The notes under the pieces are model-generated. The model worked only from the letters and a program-made list of their open reading frames with translations. It was not told the DNA's origin and searched no databases. 64,000 bases of DNA from assembly GCF_910592395.1 (NCBI RefSeq), contig NC_088317.1, positions 17,344,039-17,408,038 of the forward strand, read 5' to 3'. Position 1 is the first letter of the stretch. The number at the start of each line of letters is the position of its first letter. Shown one piece after another: positions 12,604 to 29,253 of this stretch. Position numbers and translations under genes: made by a program. The stretch is from Lineus longissimus. Taxonomy: Eukaryota; Nemertea; Pilidiophora; Heteronemertea; Lineidae.

Positions 12604-15550
12604 ATTTTGTGTACAGGGTACTTACTTTGTGACAGCCACATTATAGCTAACAGTAAGTTAACGGAAAGAATTGAACACTTTGACTCAGTTGCAGAGCAAG
12701 ACAACTACTTGAATGGCACCATCCTCATGATTGATCAAGATGGCCGCTGCAGGATAAAATAGCTTTTCAAGCTACAAAATCAAGCAACAACATCAAAGAC
12801 ATGACCCACTAGAAGACAACGCCCTAACTCGCTTACTCATATCTCACTATCTTCTAACAAGATTCCAATATTCTAATTTGTAATTGAACGAATTTGACGT
12901 CTGCTACTGATAGTAAGATGTCACTGTCAACATGGTTTGACATTTTATGAAGCCTTTTGATTTCCTATCTCCGTAATGAAATGATGTTTTACCCATGCGT
13001 TGACAAAAGACGCTGTTTTAAGAGATGGTGTGTGGGCGTTTCTTGAACACTTTATTCTAGCTGGCGGCGTATCTAATATCTCTTTAATTTCACAGGAGGA
13101 ATGAGAACTTTCAACCATTTCCATCAAGGCATGAAAAACTAACCCTCTCCATGTGGCTGGCAAACACAGTCCTAAAACCAAAATAGGTCATCTGACCTAT
13201 TGTGGTAGGACAGGATTTAGTGTCGTGTGTGGGAGACCCTGAAAACGTTTGAAATCATTCCGAAAACACTCAAGGCATTTGCGATTTGCAAAATTTCTGT
13301 TCTACAATAGCATATACAAGAACAACCTCACAGTATACTGAAGACCGAATACCGGAGCTTGATGGTAAAATTCCGGGAAGCCACTCCACAAGCCATTAGC
13401 CTATCACCCTCCACACCCTCAAAGCTTTCAAAGACGACATTCACGTCCGCCTTTTATGGTCTAGTCTGTGATCTCCTTCACAGTGTGACAGGATTGCTAA
13501 AGTGAGTTCCGGTGGAGAGATGACATTGTAAACACAGCCTTCTAAAGTTTGTACCAAGATGTACTTGAAACTGACACAACAACACAAATTCAAGAATCTG
13601 ATGTTCTCAAAAGTTTCCGTTTCCACAAGTGGTACAGTGGAAGTGAGGTTGCCTGATGAAGTTAGCACGAATTATGGCTCAACGAGCCCCCAAGATCCTG
13701 ATAATGACAGACCCAGAGAAATTGGTCATTGGTGTCCCAACCTGTTCACTGGGGCCTTGCACTGGTGCATCAGTTTGTAGCTAAACGATTTAAATGCCAT
13801 TGCCGTGGATAGACTTGGCTTTAAATTTCCTGTTCACTGCAGCTATTTCACTGGAATCTGCTCAAACTGGCCCATGGACCCTGCTGTATCTCTAAAACCC
13901 ATCAGTCATTGACGTGCACCCTTAGCAAAGCAGATGCCATCAAACACGCCTTTTAAGGCTTTACTTGATCATGCGACACGGAACCCAAAGATGGGTAGAT
14001 GATTCCATCATTAACCATTTATTTCCTGCTGGAATAGTGTCTCACTCCAATAAAAGAGGTAAGCAAACATTTAGCACCAAGAAATTCGAAAAGACACCAG
14101 CAAAAGTCTCCAGGTTGGTAGTGAGGGGCGATGCCTATTGAATACGCCATATTGATTGACCGTATGGCAATGAAAGCACGCAGAAATGGATAAATCGTGT
14201 TGTGTCTGAAGGCATGGATCAACGACATGAAAACTGCATCAAATTAATCGGAACGAAATCATCCAGACGACCCGGCAGCTTTTTTTAGATAGAAAACAAA
14301 GCATCGTTTTTTGCGGTGTAATGTTAGAGGGTTGCATTCAGGACTCTCAATTTTACCATTTCATTTTTATCATTTAGTTGCTCAAAGTTATGTAAGCTGA
14401 TACAAAGATTGCCATCCTGACAATCTACATATTCTATATCACTAGCAGTCATCTCAAAAAAACTACATCTGTCTTTTTCAAAATTGCTATTTTGCGATGG
14501 CAATAAGACATTTTTTATGGACCAGGAATTCTTAAAGTACCTTTTTTTTCAGTTAGTAATAATCCCTGTCACCTTAGGCCAAGCTCAAGATTAATTTTCA
14601 ACTCTGAAATAACGAGGCCCCCAGGAGACGTTTTTGAAATATAAAATGCAATCAATATTTTCCAGAAAGAAAAAAATTTTGTTATCAAAAGGAAGTGATT
14701 TGGATATTTCGCCCTCAGCAAAGTATCACTGTCAGGGATTTTTTTCAAAACAGTTCCAAATCCACAGTCAAGTCTGATATTAATTCCTTGACTTCAACTG
14801 ACATGTTCAACATGAAAGTCTTTTGTAAACTGACTCAATTTTCGCAATCAGGTTATGAAATTTAAGTCTAACATGAGGGTTATTTTTATGTAGCCTGACA
14901 TGCCATGTTGTGGATTTACTGTGGTAGCGCATCAGTAATTCCTTAAGGGAAGACTGAGAAGAAGGAACAGATCGGGCGTGATGAAATCACGAAAGAAAGA
15001 AGACCACCGCACTCATAGCACTTTTTTAGACAATGACGTTACGGCTATTGCCACGGGAAAATGGGAGAAACAGAAAACCAATAATCGTTGCTTTTTCCGG
15101 CTCGATCTCCACTCATTCATACTTTTTGTACCAGTCGTGCTTATTTCTGATAAGGAGTTATTTACAGGGCCTCGGGGATGTCAAATCAGATTCATTACTA
15201 CAAAACATGGGCCATTTTATACTCATCTTTCACATTTTAGTAGCAGCTACGATCAGGATGAAGAATCGGCTAGATAATATACGGCACAGTCGATGTCCGC
15301 AATCGTATTCTTTCAGTAACTCTTCTTTTACGATGCAGTCACATTTAATCTTGATAGGATCTGGGCTTCTTTTATTCAGGCAGTTGTATATCTACTTACT
15401 TTTGATCTTGCGTTGTTAATTGAGTCTCTAGAGTATAGACTCTGCGTCCTCTTGCCGTCTATGAAACTCATCTTTCACAATCTGGCTAAGTCTACAATTC
15501 TATTTCTTAGTTCTGATACTGAGATATTCATTGCCTCTGATGTTGTTTTA
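12604..15550. other. Intergenic, nothing recognised
   Basis: Short open frames on both strands near 13.0, 13.5, 14.1 and 15.1 kb have no family match I know and no convincing splice partners. Confidence 0.45.
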
Positions 15551-15785
15551 GGTATTCCATCAGACTGGTTCTTGCCAAACTGTTGGCTCATCTTTCATAA
15601 AGAGTAGTTGCTAGCTTCATCACAATAAGGTATTCCATCAGACTGGTTCTTGCCAAACTGTTGGCTCATCTTTCATAAGAGTAGTTGCTAGCTTCATCAC
15701 AATAAGGTATTCCATCAGACTGGTTCTTGCCAAACTTTTGGCTCATCTTTCATAAGAGTAGTTGCTAGCTTCATCACAATAAGGT
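15551..15785. repeat. Tandem repeat, 3 copies of 77-78 bp
   Basis: Units start GGTATTCCATCAGACTGGTT at 15551, 15629 and 15706. Differences are one extra A in the first copy (cataaagag) and one substitution in the third (cttttggc). The small divergence indicates a recent duplication. Confidence 0.95.
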
Positions 15786-15806
15786 AAAGGGGTGACAAAA
15801 GACAAT

Positions 15807-15924
15807 GGGTGATATGAATAAAGAGTAGTAAATGCTTTTATCTAAAACTCCATGTACATTTACACTTGGCCTTTCTGTACAAAATTGAAGTAAAAGCATT
15901 TGCTAGCCTTTATTCATATCACCC
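15807..15924. mobile_element. 118-bp palindromic MITE, family B, copy 1
   Basis: Left arm GGGTGATATGAATAAAG at 15807 and its inverted match ending at 15924 enclose a short centre with catgtacatttacacttggc. The arms pair over about 38 bp. Each arm carries GAATAAAG, a poly(A)-signal-like hexamer that appears on both strands. A second copy of the same length lies at 51558-51675. No coding capacity. Confidence 0.9.
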
Positions 15925-16859
15925 AATGTTAAGATTGCGTGCTGCAACCACCATTCTTACTACTACTAGATCACTTTGATATCATAAAACCCATTTCGAA
16001 ATGAAAGATATTAACCTATTTTGGTATCAAACAGTTAAAGATTATCCCACATGATGGAACGAAGACACCATTACAAACTTTTTAAAACTGCATCTAACAG
16101 TTGGTGATCTTTCAATTTTAAGAAGCTCACATCGTCACATCATGGGGATAGCATGATTTCCGTCATTATTTTTATTAGAATTCCATTATAGATTCCCATT
16201 AGCTCCAGTGCTCATCAAAAGGCACGCGATAAAACGACAGGTGTGGGGAGATGAGATTCAAGCCAGGAGCAGATGTGGGAAGTGAAAATTCAAGAGTTAG
16301 AACATCAGAATAGGTGCTCTGACAATTATATGTAGGTAGGGGTACGCTGCATTGTATCGAATGCGTCATCAATGGATCATGAAAGTGTTGAAATTTCATG
16401 CTATACTACCAGTCGCTTACAACTGACGGGAGTTCCCCAGAAGATTTCTTACCTGAAAAGAGAAGAAACGAAAAAATTGATATCGAACACAGGCCAAGTA
16501 GTATCTCAAATCTCAACAAAACTTGCAGACAAAGTAAGTAATCATACTTGTATAGGCTACGACACAATGACAAATCATATTTGTACACCAAGTTTACCCT
16601 GTACATAAATAGTGATACCGCTAGTACATCTAGCACTATTTGATGACCCAAGACTGAAAAATGCTCCTGTGAGGCTCAGAATGAGAGAAAGTGACTTCGC
16701 AGGCAGACCCAGCAGAGTTGGCCAAGCCATCCAATATGCCCACAACAATGGCGACAAAAGGAAACTATTTTTGGAAGCAAATATGCCGATCACATTTCCG
16801 CATTATCGTCTTTCTTCAACTAAGAATAGTCGCCGTCCATTTTTTATATTGAAATCTTA
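15925..16859. other. Intergenic, nothing recognised
   Basis: Overlapping short frames on both strands at 16.2-16.86 kb; none shows a recognisable domain. Confidence 0.4.
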
Positions 16860-17280
16860 GAAGCTAACAGATCTGAGGAATCAAGTGGCGGGCGGTTTTT
16901 TGGAGAAAGTGAGATTGTATATGTTGTAAAGGAGACTGTAAAGTATCATTATCTTTGAGTTATTTCAGGACAGGCGAGTGGGCAGTAGACTGATATAAGT
17001 CAAATCAGGCACTCTGATCAACAACAAAGGCTAAAGGGAGGGGGTCTTCAATACAAAGTTGATTCTTAGAAGCTATTAGAATGATTACAGGAATCAAGAG
17101 GCAGCTGGTTTTTGCAGAAAGTGAGCTTGATATGTTGCAAAGATTGTCAACTATTACCATTGAGTATACTTCAGGACTACCAAAGTGAGCAGTTTGTTGT
17201 TATGATCCAAGATCAGGTACTCTTACAACCACAGAGGCTAAGGGAGGGGAGGCTGGTCCTCCACACAAAGCAAGGCAAAA
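16860..17280. repeat. Diverged tandem duplication, ~210 bp
   Basis: Block one (about 16860-17070; aagctaacagatctgaggaa and later ggctaaagggagggggtctt) is echoed by block two (about 17070-17280; aagctattagaatgattaca and later ggctaagggaggggaggctg). Order of shared phrases is kept, with roughly a third of bases changed. Confidence 0.7.
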
Positions 17281-17829
17281 CAAAGAATATTTGCAGCCAA
17301 ATGTACAAGACATTGACATTGACATCAATCCTAAGGTCAGAGCGGAATATAATATTCCACCCCACATCCCTCCGTAAATAACTCCCAACGATTACATGTT
17401 GTGACAATCCTTTATTGGTTTTCTTCCTCTGGGAAAAAATTACCACTGTGATCTGATCCTTGTATTTGGGGTTCTAGGCAGTCATATTGGGGGAAGTGTC
17501 ATATTGGGGGAAGTGTCATATTCGAGTGTCAGTTTATACTTGAGATTGGACTTTTGATCAGAGTTAAATGCTTCTCACGTTTCCTCCATAAATATCCCAA
17601 AACGCTTAAATGGCGCAATGTACTTATACGGTTTGCTTGTTCTGGGAAAAGTAATAAATGTATTTACTGATGCTGCAACTGATAGTTCTATCTAGGGTCC
17701 TGATGGGTCACGTAAGACTCAAAGAAGAAATATCACAGTCACTTTTGGCAAACTTCAGGTCAGAGATAAATTCTTCCAACATTCACTCCAAATCTTGGTA
17801 AAAAGGCTATACAGAAAAAAATGAAATGG

Positions 17830-18879
17830 CCAGGGCCATTGTGCTCACCTCATGTGGAGGAAAGATGGATAAAGAGCATGGTCTTGTGTCATGTAGTGTT
17901 AGGTTTGATGTAGGTCCAAGCAATTACAATTTCCCCAAAATGGCCAATTTACAGTACATTCGACCTCTGTGACCTTGAAAAGTAGGTCAAATCAAAGAAG
18001 ACCCGGGTGCCACATTGAATGGTTGTTAGAATTAGATGTACCTATGATATAAAATTGGTGCCAATCGGGCAAGTCATTACTAGGAATAATGGCATTTTGA
18101 AGAATTTAGGATTTGGCCCCCTCCCTGGAGGCCAAACGGCAAATCAGATCGCACCAAACTTCGGTACCTGAGATCACCTGACCAAGGGGTACATGTGTAC
18201 TTAATTTGTGATCAATAGTCATTGCAGTTAAGAAACGTGCCATAGTAACGGCCCGACGGTGAATTTACGCCATTTGACCTCTGTGACCTTGACAAGAAGG
18301 TCAAATTAAAAACCTGTGTGACATATACTGTATGGTGGTTAGATGTACCCATGATATCAAATTGGTGGCAATCGGGCAAGAAGTTAAGGAATAATCACAT
18401 TTTTAAGGTTTTTGGATTTTGCCCCCTGGTGGTCAAGTGGTGAATCATATTGGACCAAACTTTGGTCCCTGAGATCACCTGACTAAGGGGTAAATGTGTA
18501 CCAAATTTGGTATCAATAGTCATTGCAGTTTAGAAACGTGCCATCGTTACATCCTAACGACTAATTTACACCATTTGACCTCTGTGACCTTGAAAAGGAG
18601 GTCAAATCAAAAACCCGGAGGATATATGATGCACCTTTGCTAGAAGTACCTACCATATTTTTTTCAAAATTTCCCGACTACTATTAAGGGAGATATTGCA
18701 TATTTTCACTTTTAACGTTTGGCCCCCTGGTGGCCAAACCATGAAACGAATCGGACCGAAACTTGGTCTTCCAGGTGTCATTACATAAGGGTACATGTGT
18801 ACCAAGTTTCAACTCAATAGCTCTAACAGTTACGAAACGTGCCCTGCTAACGGACGACGGACGACGACGACGACGACGC

Positions 18880-18930
<51 letters not shown>

Positions 18931-18985
18931 ACGACGGACGCCACGGTATGGGATAAGCTCACCTCTGCTAAGAGGTGAGCTAAAA
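17830..18985. mobile_element. Composite repeat: three ~310-bp units plus (GAC)n
   Basis: Phrases tgacctctgtgaccttgaaa (about 17963, 18279, 18579), ccccctggtggccaaa and gggtacatgtgtaccaa recur with about 300-320 bp spacing, followed by a (GAC)n tract at 18852-18945 and a terminal hairpin in which GCTCACCTCT and AGAGGTGAGC pair (about 18957-18980). The left end also has gtgctcacctcatgtgg near 17849. Shared end words suggest one mobile unit; no coding sequence was found. Confidence 0.75.
18852..18945. repeat. (GAC)n microsatellite
   Basis: A nearly pure GAC triplet tract, interrupted once near its left end (gacgccgac) and by gga units at both ends. It yields meaningless poly-Arg or poly-Ser frames. 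Confidence 0.97.
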
Positions 18986-21900
18986 AGCCTGGTAAAAAAG
19001 GCTACAGGTAAAACTAGCAACAGGTAAAAAAGGCTTCGGGTTAAAAAAGCAACAGGTAAAAAAGACAACAGTTAAAAAGGCTACGTAAATAAGGCAGCTA
19101 TTTGAAGTCCTGTTTTTTTCTCTGTATAAATCTTTAAAAGCAGATTACAGCCTCAAGTGTTGGCCACAACATAGTCTGTCATCCCTAGGCAAAACAAAAC
19201 CAACAATGTCCAAAAACATCAAAGCAGTATCCTTTTCTTCAGGGAAAAAGAAGACAAGCTCGGAGAAAACGTGACCATTGTCTGAACACTTTGATGCAGA
19301 AAAGCATCCGACGTTAAAGCACAGGGGCTCGAAGGCATTGTCCCCTGCGAGGATCAAAGAAAAAACGTCCATCTCTGCTGATGCAAAATGTGTATGACGT
19401 CTTGTCCCCAAGCAGTATACTTTTCTTTGTCGCAGCTTATATCTTGGTTTACCATTGTTTTCTGATGCTCATGACAGGAGTAATATCGTGATAACACACA
19501 ATGACATCAAGCCATATTTTGCAGACACAAAAACAGTTTGGTAACTAATGCCACAAGGGATGCAATTACCATCTGTAAACTTCTTATTCCCCAGAGTCAG
19601 ATCAAAAATTCTCTTCCTACAATTCCAAATAATAATTGCACAAAAACTGTTCTTATATTATTTCTGTCGAGATACCATGAATAACATTATTGCCATGAGC
19701 ACCAAGTCAATAACAAATACCCGTTAAAAAACAGGTTTCTCGGACAATTTGAGAATGCCAATAGTTTTCGATGACCGTTGTCATGGGAACAAACCCGACA
19801 GTAATTTCTCCACCAGAAAGTCGAGACGAGGGTTTATTTGCGGAAAATAAGATTGCCACAGTTGATACTGGCAGGGATTCAATTACCCTCCAATCTGGCT
19901 AACATGACCTTAATCGTGACGAGTCAAATGTCGAGAAGATGACTTTCTTATATTACTAAGAAGAGATGGGTGACTGTTCCAATACAAGTACACAAAAGAA
20001 TAGAAATGCTCTATGCCAAAACGGACAACTGATCCCACACCCCAAAGGTCACTCTAGGCCCCATAATTCAGCCCGATGATCAATCCAGTTACTATCATTG
20101 TCTGCTTCTGGATTGAACAAGGTGACCACTCATGAATCTCAAGCCCGTTATCCGGTTTTGATCATGTCCAGTAATGTCGCGATCCAGCGAGCCAAATCGT
20201 ACATATCGAGAATTTACAATAACCAGATTACGACCATGATTGACAGCATCGATTTACACCAATCACATAAGTGCCCGCACACAAGCAAAGTTAGTTGTTG
20301 CGACTTGTATTCAGGATCCCATGCGATAAATATTGGTTGTAATGGAGATTGGATTGGTCATGGGGGAAATTCGCAAAACATGTCCAAAACTGTCTTGCAA
20401 CAAGTCAAAAATCTTCCATTAGAGGACAGCTTTGGTGTGGTATGTGGCGGTGCATGGTGGTGAGGAGGGGAATTATTCTCCTAACAACCTAAATCCCTTG
20501 CCCAAGTTTCCCCAAGCTGAAAACATTGCACGGTGTTATCAGGTTTTGATGCTGTCCAGTACATCCACGCTCTGTTGAGGTGAACCAATCAGAGATTAAT
20601 AATAACTGGTTCTGATCATTGTCAACATCGATTTACACCAATCAATTTATTTATTGCCAATCAGAGGAATGACTGATCGATTAGGGGAACGAGCTTTCCA
20701 AATGTCAAACCAATCATCAAGTTGTCACAAAAATGCGGCCACACTTTGACAAAGGAAATTTGGTGAAATCATGCAATGAGTGACGTGTAATTCAAGTTAT
20801 TGAGTTTCACCTAATCAGCATCATCATAACTATCAATAAGATCATCCTATATCACATCTCTGTCAGTCTCCAGTCTTTCTTTCCCCTCCAGACATGGCTT
20901 TTTTCTAATCTATCATAACAGATAGCTTATCTTCTAACTTTGGTCTCTGAAAAATGAAAATGTCACTCCCAAAAGCATTAACATGATTGCAAGAAGTGCT
21001 TCTGCCTTCTTGTTACGTGCAACATATGTCTGGGAGTGGGAATTTATTTTTGAATTTTAAAAGGTCTACATGTTAGCAATGAAACACATAGATAAGCTGC
21101 CATCATCAGGATGGGCTTTACAATTGAACTGTCTCACAAAATGGTAAGCAATAAACTAAAAGTATCCGGGCCTTCAAGCTAGCTTTATAATCCTGGAGAT
21201 TTGCAATGAAACATACTTGTACGAACATGACAACACTTGTTTTCAGTACAACAGAACCCAGCAGAAGAAGAACAACAGGCAGACTCGGAAGAGTCGGAAA
21301 AATCAGAAAAGTTGTATATCTGACTTTAGCACTATCTGGCTGTGTCGCTGTACTTTTTGTCCAACGGCAATTCATTGGCAAACTAGTACCGCTGTCTGGG
21401 TGTAAGCTAGCTTTAACCTGCTTTAATTGTTTTGGTTTTTTGACTTTTTGAACAATAGTGATACCCTTCCCAAAGCTTTCAAGGACCACAGCAATGACCA
21501 ACACCAAGGATTTAAAGTATTGTGTTTTTGCCAACACACATGCAGTTCTCCAGCGTGCAGCATCAAGCAGCGAGGTAACAAAGCCAATAAGTCATGTGAG
21601 GTTTGTCTGAATCCAATTTAGTTGTGACAAATTAAGCTAATGACATTCATTCATACCCATTGCCTGTCAAGACAACATTTAATTGTAAGATTCATTTTCT
21701 TTCTAATGGAATGGAAAACATATCACACAAGGAACAATTACCCTGTTTAGCACCCTACACACAAGTGATTCTTATCGCCAAGACCTGCAATAATATCACA
21801 CGGCAGGAATGCACTCAAAAGCCTTCCCCACAACAGTGTCTCGAAAAGCAACAGACAATGTTCTGGGAGAAAAATGATTCATACAAAATATTTTATATTT

Positions 21901-22952
21901 TTGTTATTTTTTTCCGCTCATGCCCCAGCACCTGATCAAGACGAGAGAACGAATCGTCAACATTTCTCAGACAAAAGAAGCCTATGTGCCGGGCGGTGGT
22001 GAAAATGGGCCTATCTATTTTGGGACATGTTATAATAACGCACAGGAGTGCCTCGGAAATATTTATTGTCGGCAAAGCAAAGGAACGTTTTAAAACCAAT
22101 GATCAAAACTTGCAAACCCCCGGGGGTTCAACATGACGAATTGAACCCTGCGATTATTGTAAGACAATGCTATTGATGAACATAAACATCAACCCCTGGG
22201 AATGCCAGTTTTCAAACATGTTGTTACTCATAGCATCACCATGGCAACAGATACACTGGAACCTTAAAAAAGAGAAACACAATTTAGGGCGTCTGAGTAA
22301 GTTTTGACAGTTCAAACCTTTTTTTTCTCCGAAAAACATTTTGGTAAAATTTACACCAATTGAAAGAAACATTCTATTTGATAAACACTGAAACCAGTCA
22401 AGTCTTCTAATGCCACCCCTGACTGCTCAGCCAGGATTGAAAAGCCAATAAAATTTTCTCGTTTTCTTTGATGAAGAAATCAATCAAATACTTCAAACTC
22501 TTCCCAAGTTCCTCATCTCGATTGTAAAGCAAATGAACCAGTCTCATAAGCTGACATGAGAAATATTGCTGTTTCATAAATCACTGATGTCCTGACATGG
22601 TGGATTACTTTGATTAGTCTTGTTGGCTGAAATAACAACGTGACGCCTAGGACCAGTAGAGACACCTAGTTGAGGGTGGAGCAAACAGATATGCCAAGCT
22701 CTCCAATGCAGGACCACTGCTCGTCAAGCTGTCGTTTAATGCTGTTAGATGCTGTGACTATCGCCATCTATAGGTGAGGTTTTGGAATGAAATTAGAGTG
22801 ACCTCATTTGGTCAATCTAGGAAACACCATAACTCATTAAAAATCAACAAAATAGTAAATGTATAACTTGGAGTGGAAGGGAACTTCAACCTTGCACCTC
22901 TCCAAATGTCACAAATCCTTCCTGATTATCTACCCGAGGATGGCTCTCTTAC
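18986..22952. other. No gene recognised; expected PCCB 3' exons absent
   Basis: This is where the next PCCB exons would be expected on the minus strand. I searched by eye for the conserved C-terminal carboxyltransferase motifs and did not see them. A 139-codon minus-strand frame at 21118-21537 looks non-coding. Confidence 0.4.
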
Positions 22953-26115
<3,163 letters not shown>

Positions 26116-26640
26116 GTTGTCCTTGGCCGAGACTAAAATGCAGACGCTCAGAAGCACATGGTCATGTGTATTATAATTGGTCACGTGGTATAAAACGTCA
26201 TCGCGCGGGTCAATTAAAATTACCACATATCCAACCAATGACCTGGCTTGTGCAAAAAATAGTGCAGTAGCTGAGACCAGGGGTTTAGGGAGGGGGCTTA
26301 TTGGATTAAATCTGGTATTATAATCAGCAACACCTTCGGTACCGAGTATTAGGCTGATGAGTTGAGTTTGCGGTAAGAGGAGAGATTGCGTGGGGAGCTC
26401 TATATATTGGAGACAGCTAAACATGACTGTGGTTTAAAAGGATCAATTCCATGCAGAATTGACCATCTGATCGAAGCCAGGTCACAACCTGTTTAAAGGA
26501 CCAACAAGAAGGTCTGTCCAGGAAAAATGGTCACTGTCCTTTGATGATCTCATGTGGCCACATCATGCTTATCATGACAATGTCTCTAATTTCATAGAAA
26601 ATTAGAAATTCAACAGAACAAATCATTAACATTGCAAAAG
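26116..26640. promoter_or_regulatory. PCCB upstream region / DCTD 3' flank
   Basis: This 520-bp interval lies between the PCCB start and the probable DCTD poly(A) signal. It should hold the PCCB promoter. The PCCB frame stays open upstream to 26424 but without similarity to PCCB. I see no clear TATA element. Confidence 0.4.
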
Positions 26641-26644
26641 CCAT

Positions 26645-26650
26645 TTTATT
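26645..26650 (-). terminator. Candidate poly(A) signal for DCTD
   Basis: AATAAA on the minus strand, about 390 bases after the DCTD stop codon at 27037. It is the first good hexamer I noticed downstream; transcript ends would be needed to confirm it. Confidence 0.4.
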
Positions 26651-27036
26651 AAATTCCCACCTGACAGAACCAGATAGGACACTTTTGAACAACACAAAAT
26701 ACAAACTCTTAGCAGTTTACCGTAGTTTGAAACTATACTCAACATGATTTTAAATAGCAGTGATTGTGTAGCACATTTCATACAAGACTCAAATTAACAC
26801 ATTTGGGGCCAAATTACAATTTTAGACTTAATTACCACATAAGGGCAGAGCGTCAACTGTACTTGTCAAACTGAACACTTTCTTAGTATCTGGAAAACAT
26901 ACGGGTTGAATTTACAATAATCTCTGTCATCTGCAGGCCTACACAACCAAACAAAGTGTTTGGCTGAACATCCTTAAGCTAGGCCCATTAACTCCAAGAG
27001 ACAAGGCCAAACAAATCCATTTCGTCCATTTTTGCA

Positions 27037-29253
27037 TCACTTGGGATCCAAACTCCAGAAGTCTATCACAATTTTCTGTCGTTCCGGGACATATTGTCTG
27101 AAATACAAAATAGCAGAATATTTCAGGAGGGACAATAAGAATAAGAAGGGATTTTACAAAATCTACTTTCCAAATTGTTGAAAATTTAATATGTCCACCA
27201 CGGAAGCGTTTTGAGCAAGTATTTTTACTACCGTCCAATATTCCTTTGACGACTACTTTTTCTGGTGGCCAGCAGGGGACCAGCTTATCTGTGTAGCCTT
27301 AATTCCATTAGCCACAGTAATTCACATGTAAGTTTCCCCAGTCACAGGAGACAGTTTTTGAAATATAAAAGGAATCCAGATCATTTTGGTCATGGCACTA
27401 ATTTCGTATCCAACAAACAATCAAGTAGGAAGTCCTTTTTCATACCTCAATTTTACTCCAGCATGCTGTAACATAAACTCTGAAGCAATAAATTCCTTTT
27501 GTTGTTTATATTTGTTTGACATGTAGATGACTTCCTTGATCCCAGACTGGATAATCAACTTGGCACACTCATTGCAGGGGAAAAGTGCCACGTAAATTCG
27601 GCAGTTCTTGACATCGGCAGAGTTCTTGTTCAGAATGGCATTAAGCTCTGCATGACAAACTGAAAGAGAGTATCACTTCAGGTAAATGTGTACTTCCAGC
27701 TGTTTTCTATCAGGTAAGAGCTATAATTGTACCAATCCACCTTACTTATTGAAATGAAATATTACCTTCCCAGGACAGCACCAATGTTCTACCTCAGCGG
27801 TCTTGATTAAACCACAAGCTCAGTATCAATTCCTTAATCATTGATTTGGTGGTGCAATCATTACATGACTCAGTCTTACCATAAAGTCTCTTCGTGTCCA
27901 AGATATCGTTTGCTTTCCTCCTCCACGGCATGACATCATCACTGCAGCCGATCGGCATACCATTGTAACCGATACCAACAATCTTATTCTCTTCATTGAC
28001 AATACATGCACCGACCTGCAATGTGGCAAAAACACTCAAAGGAATTGCTCTTAAAAATGGTACATTCAAACTGGATTCTATCAAAAGACGACTGAAATAA
28101 ATGAAGATAAAAAATCCAAGATGTCCATTCCAAAATTGTGGAATGTAAAATGTATTTTTCTGGAATAGCAATCCGCGCCGTAACTATTTATAGCTCACAA
28201 GGTCATTTGAATAAGATATTGATGACGTTTTAGTCACGTGACAGTCGGACATCGACACTTATTTCTACGCATTTGAGTTTATTTCAAAGTCAATTATCTT
28301 TGACCCTGCATTGTTTTTAGCATGAATGATACCATAGAGTCAGAGAGAGAATTATTCAGAACAATTATGCAGTATTTCCAACACTCGGACATGTGCTAGA
28401 TTGAATCTAACTGCCCTAGTTAGAAAGCCTGAATCCATTACGAAACCGTATGTTTGTCCGACATTGCCTGTAATTCAGCGATGGGGAAATAGAGGGCAGC
28501 AGCTGCAGTGACGTCATCTTCGCGGAATGCTATTAAGAAAGCGGGTTACAATTTGGAATCAACTGCATACCTGAGTGTTTGGATCTTTGCTTCTCTGCGC
28601 TGAGAGGAACGCAACAGCCATAAAGTACTCTTCCCAGCTAAGGTAGTCTTCCCTCTTTTTGTTTATGTGGTCTCTAAAACAAAACGGGGAAAAAATTAGT
28701 GAGAATGCTGAAGAAGAAAAAGAAAAAGGCGAAGAGAAAACAAAACAAAAGGTGAACCCAAAGGACGATCCGTAACATATAGGGGTCATAGTACCAGACT
28801 CATAATCAGTAGGTAGGGTGTTCATCTCTCCAAAGGATCACTGCCATTCACCGTCAGTGTCGTCGAGCAAGACACTTAACCCTATGTTGCTTTGCAGCTT
28901 CCTCAAACCCAACTGATGCCTACCAGGTAATCATAATATTACACTCCCTAAAAGATGATAGAACACTCACAAGTCCTGGCCAGTGTATATGGGTGAACCT
29001 GGACTACCACACCAATTATCTCCTAGCGGCTAAGAGGGCTGAGCTGGGAGGTAAGGTCTGATGTTCGCCTCGTTAGGCTTTTCTATCTATTGAGACAAAT
29101 TAATTTGGCATGTTTTCTCAAGGTCAGTGTGAAACGACTAAGATATTTATAGGACCAGTGGGAGCATTACTTATTCTCCGTCACATTAGATCCAGCAGCT
29201 GACAAGGTGCCATTAACTGAGAGATCACCAAGTTTCTTCTCAACTTCATCCAT
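27037..29253 (-). CDS. DCTD: Deoxycytidylate (dCMP) deaminase
   Basis: Converts dCMP to dUMP, feeding thymidylate synthesis; a zinc enzyme, usually hexameric and allosterically set by dCTP and dTTP. Five minus-strand exons keep phase throughout: 29171-29253, 28571-28673, 27880-28015, 27446-27659, 27037-27097, for 198 residues (human about 178; the extra length is at the N-terminus). The start [10 protein letters not shown] is the first in-frame ATG of exon 1. Conserved blocks are [40 protein letters not shown], the zinc site HAE (H110, catalytic E112) and PCNEC (C136, C139), and the C-terminal [12 protein letters not shown]. All catalytic residues are intact, so the enzyme should be active. 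It runs in the same direction as PCCB, about 900 bp upstream of it. Confidence 0.97.
28785..29080 (+). mobile_element. SINE-like sequence in DCTD intron 1
   Basis: Begins with a tRNA-like head (gggtcatagtaccagactca, then taatcag) and continues with gtcgagcaagacacttaacc, a body phrase shared with the SINE fragment at 23.6 kb and, more weakly, with about 48165-48190 (cggacaagacacttagc). It lies in the first intron of DCTD in sense relative to the plus strand. Confidence 0.6.

Noticed and set aside
18684-19068. Poly-Arg, poly-Ser and similar frames
   Set aside because: They are translations of the (GAC)n microsatellite.
21118-21537. 139-codon minus-strand frame
   Set aside because: No similarity to PCCB or any family I know, overlapping frames on the other strand, and no splice context.
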